Origin: Salinimonas iocasae
GTDB lineage: Bacteria; Pseudomonadota; Gammaproteobacteria; Enterobacterales; Alteromonadaceae
Length of the DNA stretch: 64,000 nt
Assembly (NCBI RefSeq): GCF_006228385.1
Contig: NZ_CP039852.1
Coordinates: 3,178,001-3,242,000 of the forward strand
Direction: 5' to 3'
In this document: positions 54,258-63,315 of the stretch, one piece after another
Layout: each line of letters opens with the position of its first letter
Position numbering within the stretch: the stretch's first letter is position 1
Position numbers and translations under genes: made by a program
Notes under the pieces: generated by a model
Told to the model about the DNA's origin: nothing
What the model saw: the letters and a program-made list of their open reading frames with translations, nothing else
Databases searched by the model: none

Positions 54258-57200
54258 TTAGTTAAACAATGAACGCAAACTGCTTACCTTTGCACGCCCC
54301 CGCCCGCGGTCTTCACGTTTGCATCCTTTACGGGTGCACAGGTCGCGGAAGAAACGTACATCTTTGTTATTTACACGCCCATCATTATTCAAATCCAGCT
54401 CTGGGTCGACAGGCTGCTTAAACAGCACAGCTTTAATGAACAGGCGGAAGTCAGAGGTATCGACATCGCCGTCACCATCCATATCGCCCAGCAGGGTCAG
54501 GTTAAAACTGGTTACAACCGGATCATGGTCAGAGGCACGATACAGCAGGGTATTAAGCCATGCGTCTGGCTTGTATTCACTGTTGTAGTCGACTGCCGGC
54601 ATTTCATCAGCGTTGATATGCCATGCTGTCGCATCAGTTAATGCTTCTTTCATAGTACCGCTCACTAACTGATAATCCAGCGTGCCGGACTCACCACGGA
54701 AGGTATAGGTATAGACCTTTTTACCATCTACCTGTTCCAGTGTATTGGTATAGCCTGAACTGGTCAGGTAAGTGATTGGGTTTTCCTGCGCGTAGGCATT
54801 CATGTCACCCATTATCACCTTCGATACATCTGCATACTGGGCTTCCAGCCAGGTATTCAGTGCAATCGCGGCTCGCGTGCGGGTTACATCACAGTTACCG
54901 GCAAGGGGATCGTCATCACCGGCGCCACATGACGAACCTTTTGATTTCAGGTGATTAACACTGATAACAAATTCGCGATTGGTGTCTTTATGGGTGAAGC
55001 GCTGTGTCAGTGCCGGTCTGTTACGGTCAGTAAATAACGGGCCGTTTTCGTCACTGATGCTGTTTTGCGGTGTCAGAATTTTCGCACTGCCAACTGGCGC
55101 CACCCTGTCTTTGCGATAAAGCAGACCGGTGGTGATGTCGTCGGTACCAATGGTTTCGACACCGGCATCAACAAAGGCATAAACATCAGCGCCGGTTTGC
55201 TGATTCAGTGCATCGGTGAGCTGTGCAATCATGCTCAGCGGACCAAAACCGTCGTTTTCAATTTCCATCAGGCCGATAGCATCAGCATCCAGCTCTAACA
55301 TCGCGCTGACAATTTTCTCAAGCTGACGTTCATATTCCGCCACGGTATCGGCACCACGAGAGGTAGGGAAGCCTTCTCCCTGACCGTTACCATTAAACAG
55401 GTTCAGTACATTGAAACTGGCCAGTGTCAGGTTTCCTTCCACAAGCTCTGGCTCATCGGTACGGGCATTTTCCTTCACAACATCCACTAAACCCAGCGGA
55501 CGCACGCGATAATTTGAAAACCCGTAATCCATCACACCCACAACCTGAGACACCTTGTCGCCCAGACGAATCGGGTTGTAGGGATCTATGCCTCCGGCAC
55601 CAAGCAGATACTGTGAATTACCACTACCATCGGCATTATCATCAATGATCAGCATATCGCGCGCGTTTGCAGCTGCCAGTGCGTCGGCCTGTTCAGAATC
55701 AGGCGCAAAAAGCTGAGTAGGAATGAACAAACGCTCAGAAGATACAGTTACCTCACCATACTGACTGTAGCTATAAACATTGTTTATTACCCAGTCAGAC
55801 TGATTAGAAATCAGCATGCCTTCAACCGCCTCAAAGTCAGCTTCATCATTTACTGGCAGGCTCAGAGTTACCGCAGAAACGCTGTCTGTACCACATACCT
55901 GAGGGGTTGACTGAACACTAAGCTGGGTTCGGCCATAACGCTCAGAAACACTGGCGGTAAAGCGCACTACGTCCCCAGCCATCAATGCACTGTTATCACC
56001 GGGTGCATAGACAAATACCCCTTCAGAGGTCGCCGGATTGGTATCAGCATCCTGATCTTCTTCCTGAATGAAGAAGCCACTGAGATCTGGCGTAATATGA
56101 GTAATCACCGCTTCTACCTCAACAGTCTGACCAGCCAGCGGCGAGGAAAAGCTATCACCCTGCACTTCATGAATCAGGGTAGCGGGCGCGTAGCAGGTTG
56201 AAGGCTGTTCAGGATCGCCCCCGTTATCGCCATTACCGTATTGGCCCAATCCGTCAAAGGTATTTTTGGCAAAGCCATCCCATTGAACAGCAGGATCAAA
56301 CGCATCATAGGCATTGGCATCGCCGGTGCTGACAGAGGATTTGCGGCGAAGCGTGTTGTCTTTCGTGCTGGTATCGCCACTGCCCCACTCGGTTCTGACA
56401 CCAATCTGGCCGATAGCATCGATAATTTCGCCGTTATGCAGTAATACCACCGCATCGTCGCCATTAAAACTAACCTGTGAAGTCAGCATGTCAGCCACAC
56501 TGGTCACCGGCGCATCAGACTGGTTGTTAGCCAGAACGAATACATCGCCGGGCGCCAGGTCGCCGCTTAAGGTGATCGGGCTGTTCCCATTTTCGCTGCC
56601 ATTAGCAAAAATTTGTACTGCATAATCAGCTAAAGACAGGGTTGCAGAACCCAGGTTCACAATTTCCAGCGCCTTATTGTAGCTGCCGCCTTCCACGTAC
56701 TCTGAGAAAAACGGCTGAGCCGGACTCAGGCTATAGGTACCTACCGGAATAGGTGTAACCGCAGTGGCATTATCGGCCTGTCCATCCAGCGTATCTTTGC
56801 CCGGAATCATCCAGTCATCGGCACTGAACTCACCATCAGGTACACCGGCTGTGCGATAGGCGAAGCTGTCGGCGTATTCCCATGCCTGGCCACTGCCATC
56901 AACGTCGGTCTCACCGTAAAGGTCAATGCGATCACCATTACAGAAAACTTCAATGGCATCGTCGCCGTTTATCGACATAGCCCCGCTGGTGTAATCAGGT
57001 GCGAAACCAAAGAAGTTCGTGAAGCCGGTGCTTTCACTGGCAATATACAGATACTCACCCGCATTGACTGAAACAGAAGGAAAAACAAATTCTTCACCCG
57101 ATGAGCCATTACCGTTATTGGCAGAGCCCACACCGCATACGCTCAAATCAGCGATATCCTGCGCAACATAAAGCTCAATGCCTTTCGGCACGCCGCCACT

Positions 57201-58676
57201 AAGCGGGCCGTCAAACACAGCGCTGAGCACCAGTGGTGCGGCAGTTGGCAGCTCCGGCTCAACCGGTTCTTCCGGCTCAGATGGCGTGCTGTCATCACAG
57301 CTGTCTGCATCATAGAACATGCTTACCCAGTCCGGATTATCCACAAACGGGTTGCGATTGCCCTGATACTCATAAATAGCGTGCTGACGTGTTAGTTCAC
57401 TGGCATCGACCGGATCAGCATTATGCCACTCAATCATGGTGCATAGCTTACCCAGTTCAGGGCTGCCGGAATCAGTGATGCGATTGACGAGCGACAGGTC
57501 TGGGGTAATGTCATTACCCATGCCTTCATAACGCACATCCATGTACATCATCATTCGCGCAACATCGCCTTTGATGTCATCGCGTGGCTCGAAGGAATCG
57601 CCATCGATGCGATTGTCCGGCGCCTCGGCTAACGGCGAGTCAGAGAAGTCAAAATCAAGGTTGCCACGACTGGCGTTGACTGAGATATCAGTCGGTCTCA
57701 GATGCTGAATATCCGTATACGCTTCTGTTGCGCTGCTGCTAAAGCCATGGCTTTTCGGCCAGCTATGCTCGCGATTCCAGTTATCCGGATTGGTCGATGC
57801 AGCCCCCGAACCATTCGAGGATTTAGCCAGTGAACGGTTCGAATAAAACAGAATAATGTTATCCGGGTTAGCCGGATCCTGGTCAGTTGCAGTCAGCGCT
57901 GACCAGACCTGTGAATAGGTAAGCTGGCGCTGGTCGGCTGCAATCACATCGCTTAACGTTGCGCGAATAGTTGCCATATCATAGCCAGCCTCGATTTGGG
58001 ACTGAACAGCAGCATAATAGGCGGCTGCATCGAAAGTAGCAGCGTCAGCCACCTTATCCAGTGCCGGACAGTTGGTGCAAACACCTTCAGGAATACCATC
58101 ACTGTCGCCAGGCTCAGCATCATCAGACAGCGTATGCTCGCCCAGACCGGAAAAATCGTCTTTTGCCAGTCCGGTATATTCCTGTGCCGGGGCAAAAACA
58201 TCAAACGGGTCAGTATCGCCGGTATGGACCGTTGGTTTGCGCACCAGTGTGTTATCTTTGGTGCTTACCGGACTGGTTCCCCACTGCGGGTCTGGTCGAA
58301 AGCCGACCTGACCCAGGCTGTCTACCACCACGCCGTCTTTCGTCAGTACTACAGCATCATCACCGTTGAATAAATTCTGCGATGTAAGTTGCTGAGCAAA
58401 CTGACTTAATGCTGTATCACTGCGGTTATCGGCGATAACCCAGGTGGCGTTAGCGTCAACGGTTCCTTCCAGCGTAATAATGGCGCTGGCGTCGGTTTGG
58501 CCGTTTGAATACACAGAAAGTGTATAGCCTGTAAGAGAGAGCGGTTGTGACGTGGTATTGTAAAGCTCGAGAGCCTTGTTATAGCTGCTTCCTTCAACAT
58601 ATTGCGAAATCAGCACATCAGCGCTGACCGGTGTTGATAAACACAATGCCAGGGGCAGCAGGGTAGATTTTTTCAT
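54258..58676 (-). CDS. Secreted multidomain nuclease: lamin-tail domains, endonuclease I, ExeM-type endonuclease/phosphatase, dockerin
   Basis: 1472 residues. Signal peptide to about 19; lamin-tail-like domain (YVEGSSYNKALELYNTTSQP, about 25-180). Next is an endonuclease I domain with the His-Asn catalytic core NWNREHSWPKSHGF (about 300) and IQHLRPTDISVN. Two further lamin-tail-like domains follow (LVLSAVFDGPLSGG; YVEGGSYNKALEIVNLGSAT), then an OB-like domain. An endonuclease/exonuclease/phosphatase domain comes after these (TLASFNVLNLFNGNGQGEGF, LMEIENDGFG, VNHLKSKGSSCG, VIMGDMNAYAQ, YRASDHDPVV). The C-terminus is a dockerin-like pair of calcium loops (DMDGDGDVDTSDF, DLNNDGRVNNKDV) and a basic tail. 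A Pho-box array upstream indicates induction by phosphate starvation. Two nuclease activities in one chain is unusual. Confidence 0.9.
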   Translation of the reverse strand: MKKSTLLPLALCLSTPVSADVLISQYVEGSSYNKALELYNTTSQPLSLTGYTLSVYSNGQTDASAIITLEGTVDANATWVIADNRSDTALSQFAQQLTSQNLFNGDDAVVLTKDGVVVDSLGQVGFRPDPQWGTSPVSTKDNTLVRKPTVHTGDTDPFDVFAPAQEYTGLAKDDFSGLGEHTLSDDAEPGDSDGIPEGVCTNCPALDKVADAATFDAAAYYAAVQSQIEAGYDMATIRATLSDVIAADQRQLTYSQVWSALTATDQDPANPDNIILFYSNRSLAKSSNGSGAASTNPDNWNREHSWPKSHGFSSSATEAYTDIQHLRPTDISVNASRGNLDFDFSDSPLAEAPDNRIDGDSFEPRDDIKGDVARMMMYMDVRYEGMGNDITPDLSLVNRITDSGSPELGKLCTMIEWHNADPVDASELTRQHAIYEYQGNRNPFVDNPDWVSMFYDADSCDDSTPSEPEEPVEPELPTAAPLVLSAVFDGPLSGGVPKGIELYVAQDIADLSVCGVGSANNGNGSSGEEFVFPSVSVNAGEYLYIASESTGFTNFFGFAPDYTSGAMSINGDDAIEVFCNGDRIDLYGETDVDGSGQAWEYADSFAYRTAGVPDGEFSADDWMIPGKDTLDGQADNATAVTPIPVGTYSLSPAQPFFSEYVEGGSYNKALEIVNLGSATLSLADYAVQIFANGSENGNSPITLSGDLAPGDVFVLANNQSDAPVTSVADMLTSQVSFNGDDAVVLLHNGEIIDAIGQIGVRTEWGSGDTSTKDNTLRRKSSVSTGDANAYDAFDPAVQWDGFAKNTFDGLGQYGNGDNGGDPEQPSTCYAPATLIHEVQGDSFSSPLAGQTVEVEAVITHITPDLSGFFIQEEDQDADTNPATSEGVFVYAPGDNSALMAGDVVRFTASVSERYGRTQLSVQSTPQVCGTDSVSAVTLSLPVNDEADFEAVEGMLISNQSDWVINNVYSYSQYGEVTVSSERLFIPTQLFAPDSEQADALAAANARDMLIIDDNADGSGNSQYLLGAGGIDPYNPIRLGDKVSQVVGVMDYGFSNYRVRPLGLVDVVKENARTDEPELVEGNLTLASFNVLNLFNGNGQGEGFPTSRGADTVAEYERQLEKIVSAMLELDADAIGLMEIENDGFGPLSMIAQLTDALNQQTGADVYAFVDAGVETIGTDDITTGLLYRKDRVAPVGSAKILTPQNSISDENGPLFTDRNRPALTQRFTHKDTNREFVISVNHLKSKGSSCGAGDDDPLAGNCDVTRTRAAIALNTWLEAQYADVSKVIMGDMNAYAQENPITYLTSSGYTNTLEQVDGKKVYTYTFRGESGTLDYQLVSGTMKEALTDATAWHINADEMPAVDYNSEYKPDAWLNTLLYRASDHDPVVTSFNLTLLGDMDGDGDVDTSDFRLFIKAVLFKQPVDPELDLNNDGRVNNKDVRFFRDLCTRKGCKREDRGRGRAKVSSLRSLFN

Positions 58677-58723
58677 TCTTGTCGTTCCTGCTTTTTTTGA
58701 AAACTATCCTTCGGTACAGGAAG

Positions 58724-58776
58724 ACTATAAGGGATTTGCTACAGAAAAGTGACAGAAAATCGACAATTTGTGACGG
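58724..58776 (-). promoter_or_regulatory. Pho-box array and -10 element of the secreted nuclease
   Basis: On the minus strand four half-site-like blocks follow each other at steps of 10-11 bases: CCGTCAC, TTGTCGA, CTGTCAC, CTGTAGC. The last pair, CTGTCACTTTTCTGTAGC, fits 14 of 18 PhoB consensus positions. Eight bases behind it lies TATAGT (58729-58724) as -10, and the gene starts 48 bases further on. Confidence 0.65.
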
Positions 58777-58824
58777 AAATTTGACCCTCGCACAGAGTGA
58801 ACAGCCACAAATGCAGGCTCTATG

Positions 58825-58848
58825 CGGCAATGAGGGGTCTCATTGCCG
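58825..58848. terminator. Hairpin behind the DUF3016 gene
   Basis: Ten-base perfect arms CGGCAATGAG and CTCATTGCCG with a four-base loop, 20 bases beyond the stop of the minus-strand DUF3016 gene. No T-run on the coding strand, so termination is uncertain. Confidence 0.5.
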
Positions 58849-58867
58849 AAAACAAAGCCCATCATTT

Positions 58868-59392
58868 TTATTTCGGCCTAGCGGCGGTCTGCTCAAGGGT
58901 CTTTTCAAACCAGTCTCTGATCATGGCTTTTTCGTAAGTAAGATTTTCTGAGCGGCGATTGATACGCGTGCCTCTGTCCATAAACGACATATCTTTTAGT
59001 TTTACATCAGCGCTTTGTAGTGTAGCGCCACTTGCGTCTGAAAGTGTGTAACTAAAATGCATGCGTGGAATATATAGCGGCTTGACCAGCCGGATATCGG
59101 CGCCGCCTACGCCACCCAGAAAACTGGCAGGCCAGACTTCACCCGCCAGGTCGAGGTCAGTCACGGTCATTGATAAGGTCTGACCGTCGGGGAGCTTTTC
59201 AGCCAGTTCGGTAATATATGCTTCCATGTCTTTGAAAATCATTTCCCGGAAGGACTTGCGGGATTGATTGGAGGGGCGGATGTCCTGATAAGACTCGGGC
59301 TCCTGCCAGGTAACACTTACTTCAGCGGCCGCGCTGGCAGTTCCAGCATACAGCCCGGCAATACTCAGCATTGCCACAGCAAACTTTGCCAT
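58868..59392 (-). CDS. DUF3016 exported protein
   Basis: 174 residues: signal peptide FAVAMLSIAGLYAGTASA, then the DUF3016 core VSVTWQEPESYQDIRPSNQS, LSMTVTDLDLAGEV, HFSYTLSDASGATLQSADVK and FMDRGTRINRRSENLTYEKA. Function of this gammaproteobacterial family is unknown; the core looks like a periplasmic beta-rich protein. It lies upstream of the nuclease gene on the same strand, but the Pho promoter in the 191-base gap separates them. Confidence 0.85.
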   Translation of the reverse strand: MAKFAVAMLSIAGLYAGTASAAAEVSVTWQEPESYQDIRPSNQSRKSFREMIFKDMEAYITELAEKLPDGQTLSMTVTDLDLAGEVWPASFLGGVGGADIRLVKPLYIPRMHFSYTLSDASGATLQSADVKLKDMSFMDRGTRINRRSENLTYEKAMIRDWFEKTLEQTAARPK

Positions 59393-59562
59393 TGTGGATA
59401 CCTCACACAGATTGACACATGAATGATTACGTCTGGGTGTTAGAGCACGTTCATCATGGCAAGTTCATTTAATGGTCATAATTTAATACTAACCAGGGCT
59501 ATTGCCAGAACGTGTGTCAGGTATAGAGTATGCTGGGAAAACTTAACAGAAGATGAATACGT

Positions 59563-59925
59563 TTATCGTTTTGCCAGTAACGGTGATTCGGACAGATAAC
59601 TGCAAAACTGATGGCGGTTGTCTCCGGCAATAAAAGGATTTTTATCGTCGTTTAAACAATACGTTTTATGAAAATGGTTCACATTCTGACGACTTGATGT
59701 GACAGAATCAAAATAGTCCTGCTGGAAAGGACGCATTGAAGAATACAGGCCACTGGACTGCTCACGAAGATCGTGTAGCGCCATTTTATCAGGCAACGCT
59801 TCTATCGTGATAAGCCAATGCGTAACCGTTTGCTGAGCACTGGACAAAAAGTCCTGTACTATCGGCATGCGCAATACAATCACTAAAGCGGCAATCTCAA
59901 TAAAGACCAGTATTTTGCGAATCAT
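59563..59925 (-). CDS. Small membrane-anchored protein of unknown function
   Basis: 120 residues with one N-terminal membrane span (ILVFIEIAALVIVLRMPIVQ, about 4-24) and a polar, presumably periplasmic part containing two cysteines (TYCLNDD, HQFCSYL) and several aromatic residues. The start ATG 59925 has a purine-rich AGGAG nearby. No family is recognised and no partner is evident. The frame is preserved between divergent genes, so it is likely but not certainly real. Confidence 0.55.
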   Translation of the reverse strand: MIRKILVFIEIAALVIVLRMPIVQDFLSSAQQTVTHWLITIEALPDKMALHDLREQSSGLYSSMRPFQQDYFDSVTSSRQNVNHFHKTYCLNDDKNPFIAGDNRHQFCSYLSESPLLAKR

Positions 59926-60099
59926 AAAAATTATCTATTCCTCCTGTATGCATGAAAGGTTAGTTTACTTTTACAGTAGGAAAAATAAGTATTTTTATAC
60001 CTATAGATAAATTTTGAACATCTGCACCGGCTGAATTCAGCCATCACAGCATATTCCAGTTTTATCTGTGACGTTTAATGCCAGCTGTACGCTGATTTT

Positions 60100-60113
60100 T
60101 TGATCTGCATTAA
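60100..60113 (+). promoter_or_regulatory. FNR/ANR-type site upstream of ccoG
   Basis: TTGATCTGCATTAA matches TTGAT-N4-ATCAA at nine of ten defined positions; the centre is about 65 bases before the ccoG start. Consistent with oxygen-dependent control of cbb3 oxidase assembly genes. Confidence 0.55.
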
Positions 60114-60171
60114 ACTATTATGATTATGCGCTGTTATGATAGGGGCGCTTTTCTACGCAAAAGGGTTTTGC

Positions 60172-61602
60172 ATGAGCGAACGTATTCCGGTTAAAAATGT
60201 ATCAAAGGTGGAAGTCCACCAGCCTCGCCGTGCTACCAAAAAACGCCATTCTTCACGAAGTCGCATTTACGTTCGCGCCGTTAAAGGCCCGCTTGAGACA
60301 TTTCGTCGTTTCTTCGGCCTGTTCTTTCTGGCGTTATTCGCGGTGTTGCCTTTTATTCAGTATAACGGGCAGCAGGCGATACTGCTGGATATCGGTGAGC
60401 AGCGCTTTTCTCTGTTTTCATTGACCCTCTGGCCGCAGGATCTGACACTGCTGGCTTACCTGTTTATTATCTCCGCCTTCGCGCTGTTTTTTGTCACAAC
60501 CTTTGCCGGGCGCGTGTGGTGCGGCTTCATGTGTCCGCAAACAACCTGGGTCTATATCTACACCTGGTTTGAGGAAAAAATAGAGGGTAGCCGTAACAAG
60601 CGAATGAAGCTGGACGAACGCCCTATGGACTGGGACAAATTCTGGCGCAAAACCCTCAAACAGGTTTGCTGGTGGGCAGTAGCCATTCTCACTGCGCTGC
60701 TGTTCGTTGGCTATTTCACGCCGGTACGCCAGTTGTTTATAGACTTTTTTACCTTTCAGACCAGTTTTTGGGCGACCTTCTCTATTCTGTTTTTTGCAGT
60801 CTGCACCTGGGGTAACGCCGGGTACATGCGGGAAATTATGTGTACGCATATTTGCCCGTATGCGCGCTTTCAGTCGGCGATGTTTGATCGCGACACAATC
60901 ACAGTGGCCTACGACGCCCGCCGTGGTGAGGCACGTGGCCCGCGCCCGCGCAAAATTCCGCACGACGCATTAAGTGAAAAGGGGCTTGGCGACTGTATTG
61001 ACTGCCACCTGTGCGTGCAGGTCTGTCCGACCGGTATCGATATCCGCAACGGCTTGCAGTATGAGTGTATTAATTGTGGTGCTTGCGTAGATGCCTGTAA
61101 CGGGGTTATGGATAAAATGAATTACCCTAAGGGGCTCATCCGTTTTACCTCAGAAGATGCGCTGGCCGGCGGAACCACCCGGGTTTTCCGGCCCAAGTTA
61201 ATTGGCTACTTTGTGGTATTGCTTATTATGCTTGCTGTCTTTGCCGCCAATGTTATCTATCGCGTGCCACTTGAGGTAGATATCATCAGAGACCGGAATT
61301 CACTGTATCGCGAGACTAACGAAGGCCTGATTGAAAACGTTTATACCCTTAAGGTACTGAACAAATCGCAACAACGCCTGACTTACACAATTGATGTTCA
61401 GGGCCTGCCCTCGTACGACCTTATCGGCAATAATACCGTTACTGTTGGTGGCGGAGAAGTCGCAACATTACCGATTTCGGTTGCCACCGATGCCTATAAT
61501 CTGGAAGATGCCGTCACAGAAATTCAATTCAAGGTGTCTACAACCTCTTCGCAGGGCGAAACGATACAGGTTACAGAGCCTTCTAAATTTTTATACCAAT
61601 AG
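60172..61602 (+). CDS. ccoG: Cytochrome c oxidase accessory protein CcoG (RdxA/FixG)
   Basis: Iron-sulfur membrane protein that reduces copper for assembly of the cbb3 oxidase; 476 residues from ATG 60172 (AAGGG upstream). About five membrane spans; the conserved GRVWCGFMCPQTTWVYIYTW loop near residue 110; two ferredoxin-type 4Fe-4S motifs (CIDCHLCVQVCPTGIDIRNG and CINCGACVDAC followed by NGVMDKMNYPKG, about 285-330); and a C-terminal IgG-like periplasmic domain. The ccoNOPQ oxidase genes are not in this window. It is followed by srkA after 6 bases. Confidence 0.95.
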   Translation: MSERIPVKNVSKVEVHQPRRATKKRHSSRSRIYVRAVKGPLETFRRFFGLFFLALFAVLPFIQYNGQQAILLDIGEQRFSLFSLTLWPQDLTLLAYLFIISAFALFFVTTFAGRVWCGFMCPQTTWVYIYTWFEEKIEGSRNKRMKLDERPMDWDKFWRKTLKQVCWWAVAILTALLFVGYFTPVRQLFIDFFTFQTSFWATFSILFFAVCTWGNAGYMREIMCTHICPYARFQSAMFDRDTITVAYDARRGEARGPRPRKIPHDALSEKGLGDCIDCHLCVQVCPTGIDIRNGLQYECINCGACVDACNGVMDKMNYPKGLIRFTSEDALAGGTTRVFRPKLIGYFVVLLIMLAVFAANVIYRVPLEVDIIRDRNSLYRETNEGLIENVYTLKVLNKSQQRLTYTIDVQGLPSYDLIGNNTVTVGGGEVATLPISVATDAYNLEDAVTEIQFKVSTTSSQGETIQVTEPSKFLYQ

Positions 61603-61608
61603 GGATGT

Positions 61609-62580
61609 ATGACCGATTTTACCTTCACCGGCCTGACGCCTGATGTGGTGCTTGATGCACTTGAGGCCTGTGGCATCTATCCACAATCCGGTTTGCTTGC
61701 GCTAAATAGTTATGAAAATCGCGTCTACCAGTTTCAGGCCGACGATGGCCGACGCCTGGTAGTCAAGTTCTACCGCCCTGACCGCTGGACCAACGCACAA
61801 ATTCAGGAAGAGCACGATTTTTCCTGGCAGGTTAGCGATGCCGACATTCCACTGGTAGCACCGCTGAAAATTGACGGGCAAACGCTGCATACTTATCAGG
61901 GCTTCCGGTTTACCGTGTTCCCGTCAGTCGGCGGGCGCCAGTTTGAAATTGATAATCTGGATCAGTTGGAGTGGATGGGCCGTTTTATCGGGCGGATGCA
62001 CAGAGTCAGTCAGACACAAAGCTTCACGCACCGGCCGGCTATCAGCACTGAAACATTTCTGGACGAACCTTATCGCGAATTACAGCAAAGTGCGCTGTTA
62101 CCCGACCACCTTAAATCAGCGTTTTTTGCGATTGCCGAACCGCTCATTGACCTAACCAAAAAACATTATCGGCCCGTCAACGAAATCAGGCTGCATGGGG
62201 ACTGTCACCCGGGGAATATTCTGTGGCGTGACGGCCCGATTTTTGTGGATTTAGATGACTGTCGCAGCGGGCCAGCCATTCAGGACCTGTGGATGATGCT
62301 TAGCGGCGATCGTCAGCAGCAACTGCTTCAGATCGATGTTCTGGCTGAAGCCTATGAAGAGTTTCATTCGCTGGATAAGCGAGAACTGGCATTGATTGAA
62401 CCGCTTCGTGCTATGCGCATGATTCACTATATGGCGTGGCTTTCCCGTCGCTGGCAGGACCCTGCTTTTCCCCGGGCATTTCCGTGGTTCGCAGATGATA
62501 AATACTGGGAAGGACAGATTCTGGCGCTCAAAGAGCAAATGTCAGCACTTCAGGAGCCGCCACTGACCCTTGGTATGTAA
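61609..62580 (+). CDS. srkA: Stress response kinase A (YihE-type Ser/Thr kinase)
   Basis: Protein kinase of the choline-kinase-like fold, 323 residues, which counteracts toxin-mediated death under stress in E. coli. Family features: LALNSYENRVYQFQADDGRR, VVKFYRPDRW, EEHDFSWQVSDADIPLVAPL, catalytic RLHGDCHPGNILW (Asp-x-x-x-x-Asn loop) and FVDLDDCRSGPAIQDLWMML. It is downstream of ccoG in a probable operon with yqaA; the linkage seems positional rather than functional. Confidence 0.95.
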   Translation: MTDFTFTGLTPDVVLDALEACGIYPQSGLLALNSYENRVYQFQADDGRRLVVKFYRPDRWTNAQIQEEHDFSWQVSDADIPLVAPLKIDGQTLHTYQGFRFTVFPSVGGRQFEIDNLDQLEWMGRFIGRMHRVSQTQSFTHRPAISTETFLDEPYRELQQSALLPDHLKSAFFAIAEPLIDLTKKHYRPVNEIRLHGDCHPGNILWRDGPIFVDLDDCRSGPAIQDLWMMLSGDRQQQLLQIDVLAEAYEEFHSLDKRELALIEPLRAMRMIHYMAWLSRRWQDPAFPRAFPWFADDKYWEGQILALKEQMSALQEPPLTLGM

Positions 62581-62585
62581 CGCCG

Positions 62586-63011
62586 GTGTTTGCCGAAGCC
62601 GGGCTGGCCGGAATGTTTGTCAGCGCCTTTCTGGCTGCCACTCTGCTGCCATTAGGCTCTGAAGCTGTATTACTTGCTCTGCTTTACGCCGATTACCCGG
62701 TTATCCCGCTTATTATTACTGCGACAGCCGGCAATGTCGGTGGCTCACTGGTAAATTACTGGCTTGGCTGGCGCTTTGGCAGAGCGGGCATAATGCGCAT
62801 TGCCAAAGTCCCTGAACATCGCCTGGTTAAAGCCGAACATCAATTCCGGCTATGGGGAAGGTGGAGCCTGTGTCTGGCATGGGTACCTGTTATTGGCGAT
62901 CCGCTGACCTTTATTGCCGGCATACTTCGCATCAGTCCGGTGTGGTTCGTGGTGCTGGTCACTGCTGGTAAGGCCAGCCGCTACATTATAATTTCTCAGC
63001 TCGCCGCGTAA
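62586..63011 (+). CDS. yqaA: YqaA-family membrane protein (VTT/DedA-like)
   Basis: 141-residue inner-membrane protein with four to five spans. Family motifs: FVSAFLAATLLPLGSEAVLL, TATAGNVGGSLVNYWLGWRF, WGRWSLCLAWVPVIGDPLTF and AGILRIS followed by GKASRYI. It is distantly related to DedA proteins; the function is unknown. GTG start at 62586, five bases behind the srkA stop without a ribosome binding site of its own, so it is probably translated by coupling. Confidence 0.87.
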   Translation: MFAEAGLAGMFVSAFLAATLLPLGSEAVLLALLYADYPVIPLIITATAGNVGGSLVNYWLGWRFGRAGIMRIAKVPEHRLVKAEHQFRLWGRWSLCLAWVPVIGDPLTFIAGILRISPVWFVVLVTAGKASRYIIISQLAA

Positions 63012-63056
63012 CTGTGGTTTGTTTTGCCCGTGCTATAACGTATACTCCGGCGCTAT

Positions 63057-63243
63057 TCAGGTGCTTGTTTTTATTACAAGTTAAACGGGAAGTCAGTGAA
63101 AAGCTGACGCTGCCCCCGCAACGGTAAGCTCAGATCTCCGATCTTCATTTACATTAGCAAATGCTAAACGTCACTGTGAGCACTCATGGGAAGACGTAAA
63201 TGGCTTCGAAATGACGAAGCGAGCCAGCCCGGATACCGGCCTG
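63057..63243 (+). ncRNA. Cobalamin (B12) riboswitch
   Basis: The conserved series is present in order: AGGTGC, AAACGGGAAG, the GCTGCCCCCGCAACGGTAA core, CACTG, ATGGGAAGACG, and GCGAGCCAGCCCGGATACCG at the 3' side. It ends 73 bases before the btuB-type receptor and would shut its expression off when adenosylcobalamin is abundant. Confidence 0.95.
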
Positions 63244-63315
63244 ATACGCGGCTGACACTGAGTCAGCCTTTCCTATCAGCTGCACTCGGGCGGAGTGCTG
63301 TTACGGAATCATTTC

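Noticed and set aside
55065..55298. Plus-strand frames inside the nuclease gene (several of 60-125 codons)
   Set aside because: Antisense shadows of a repetitive, GC-biased coding region; no starts with ribosome binding sites.
57990..58370. DNA-level repeat between about 56.25-56.65 kb and 58.08-58.55 kb
   Set aside because: Explained by duplicated lamin-tail-like domains inside the nuclease and not by a mobile element.
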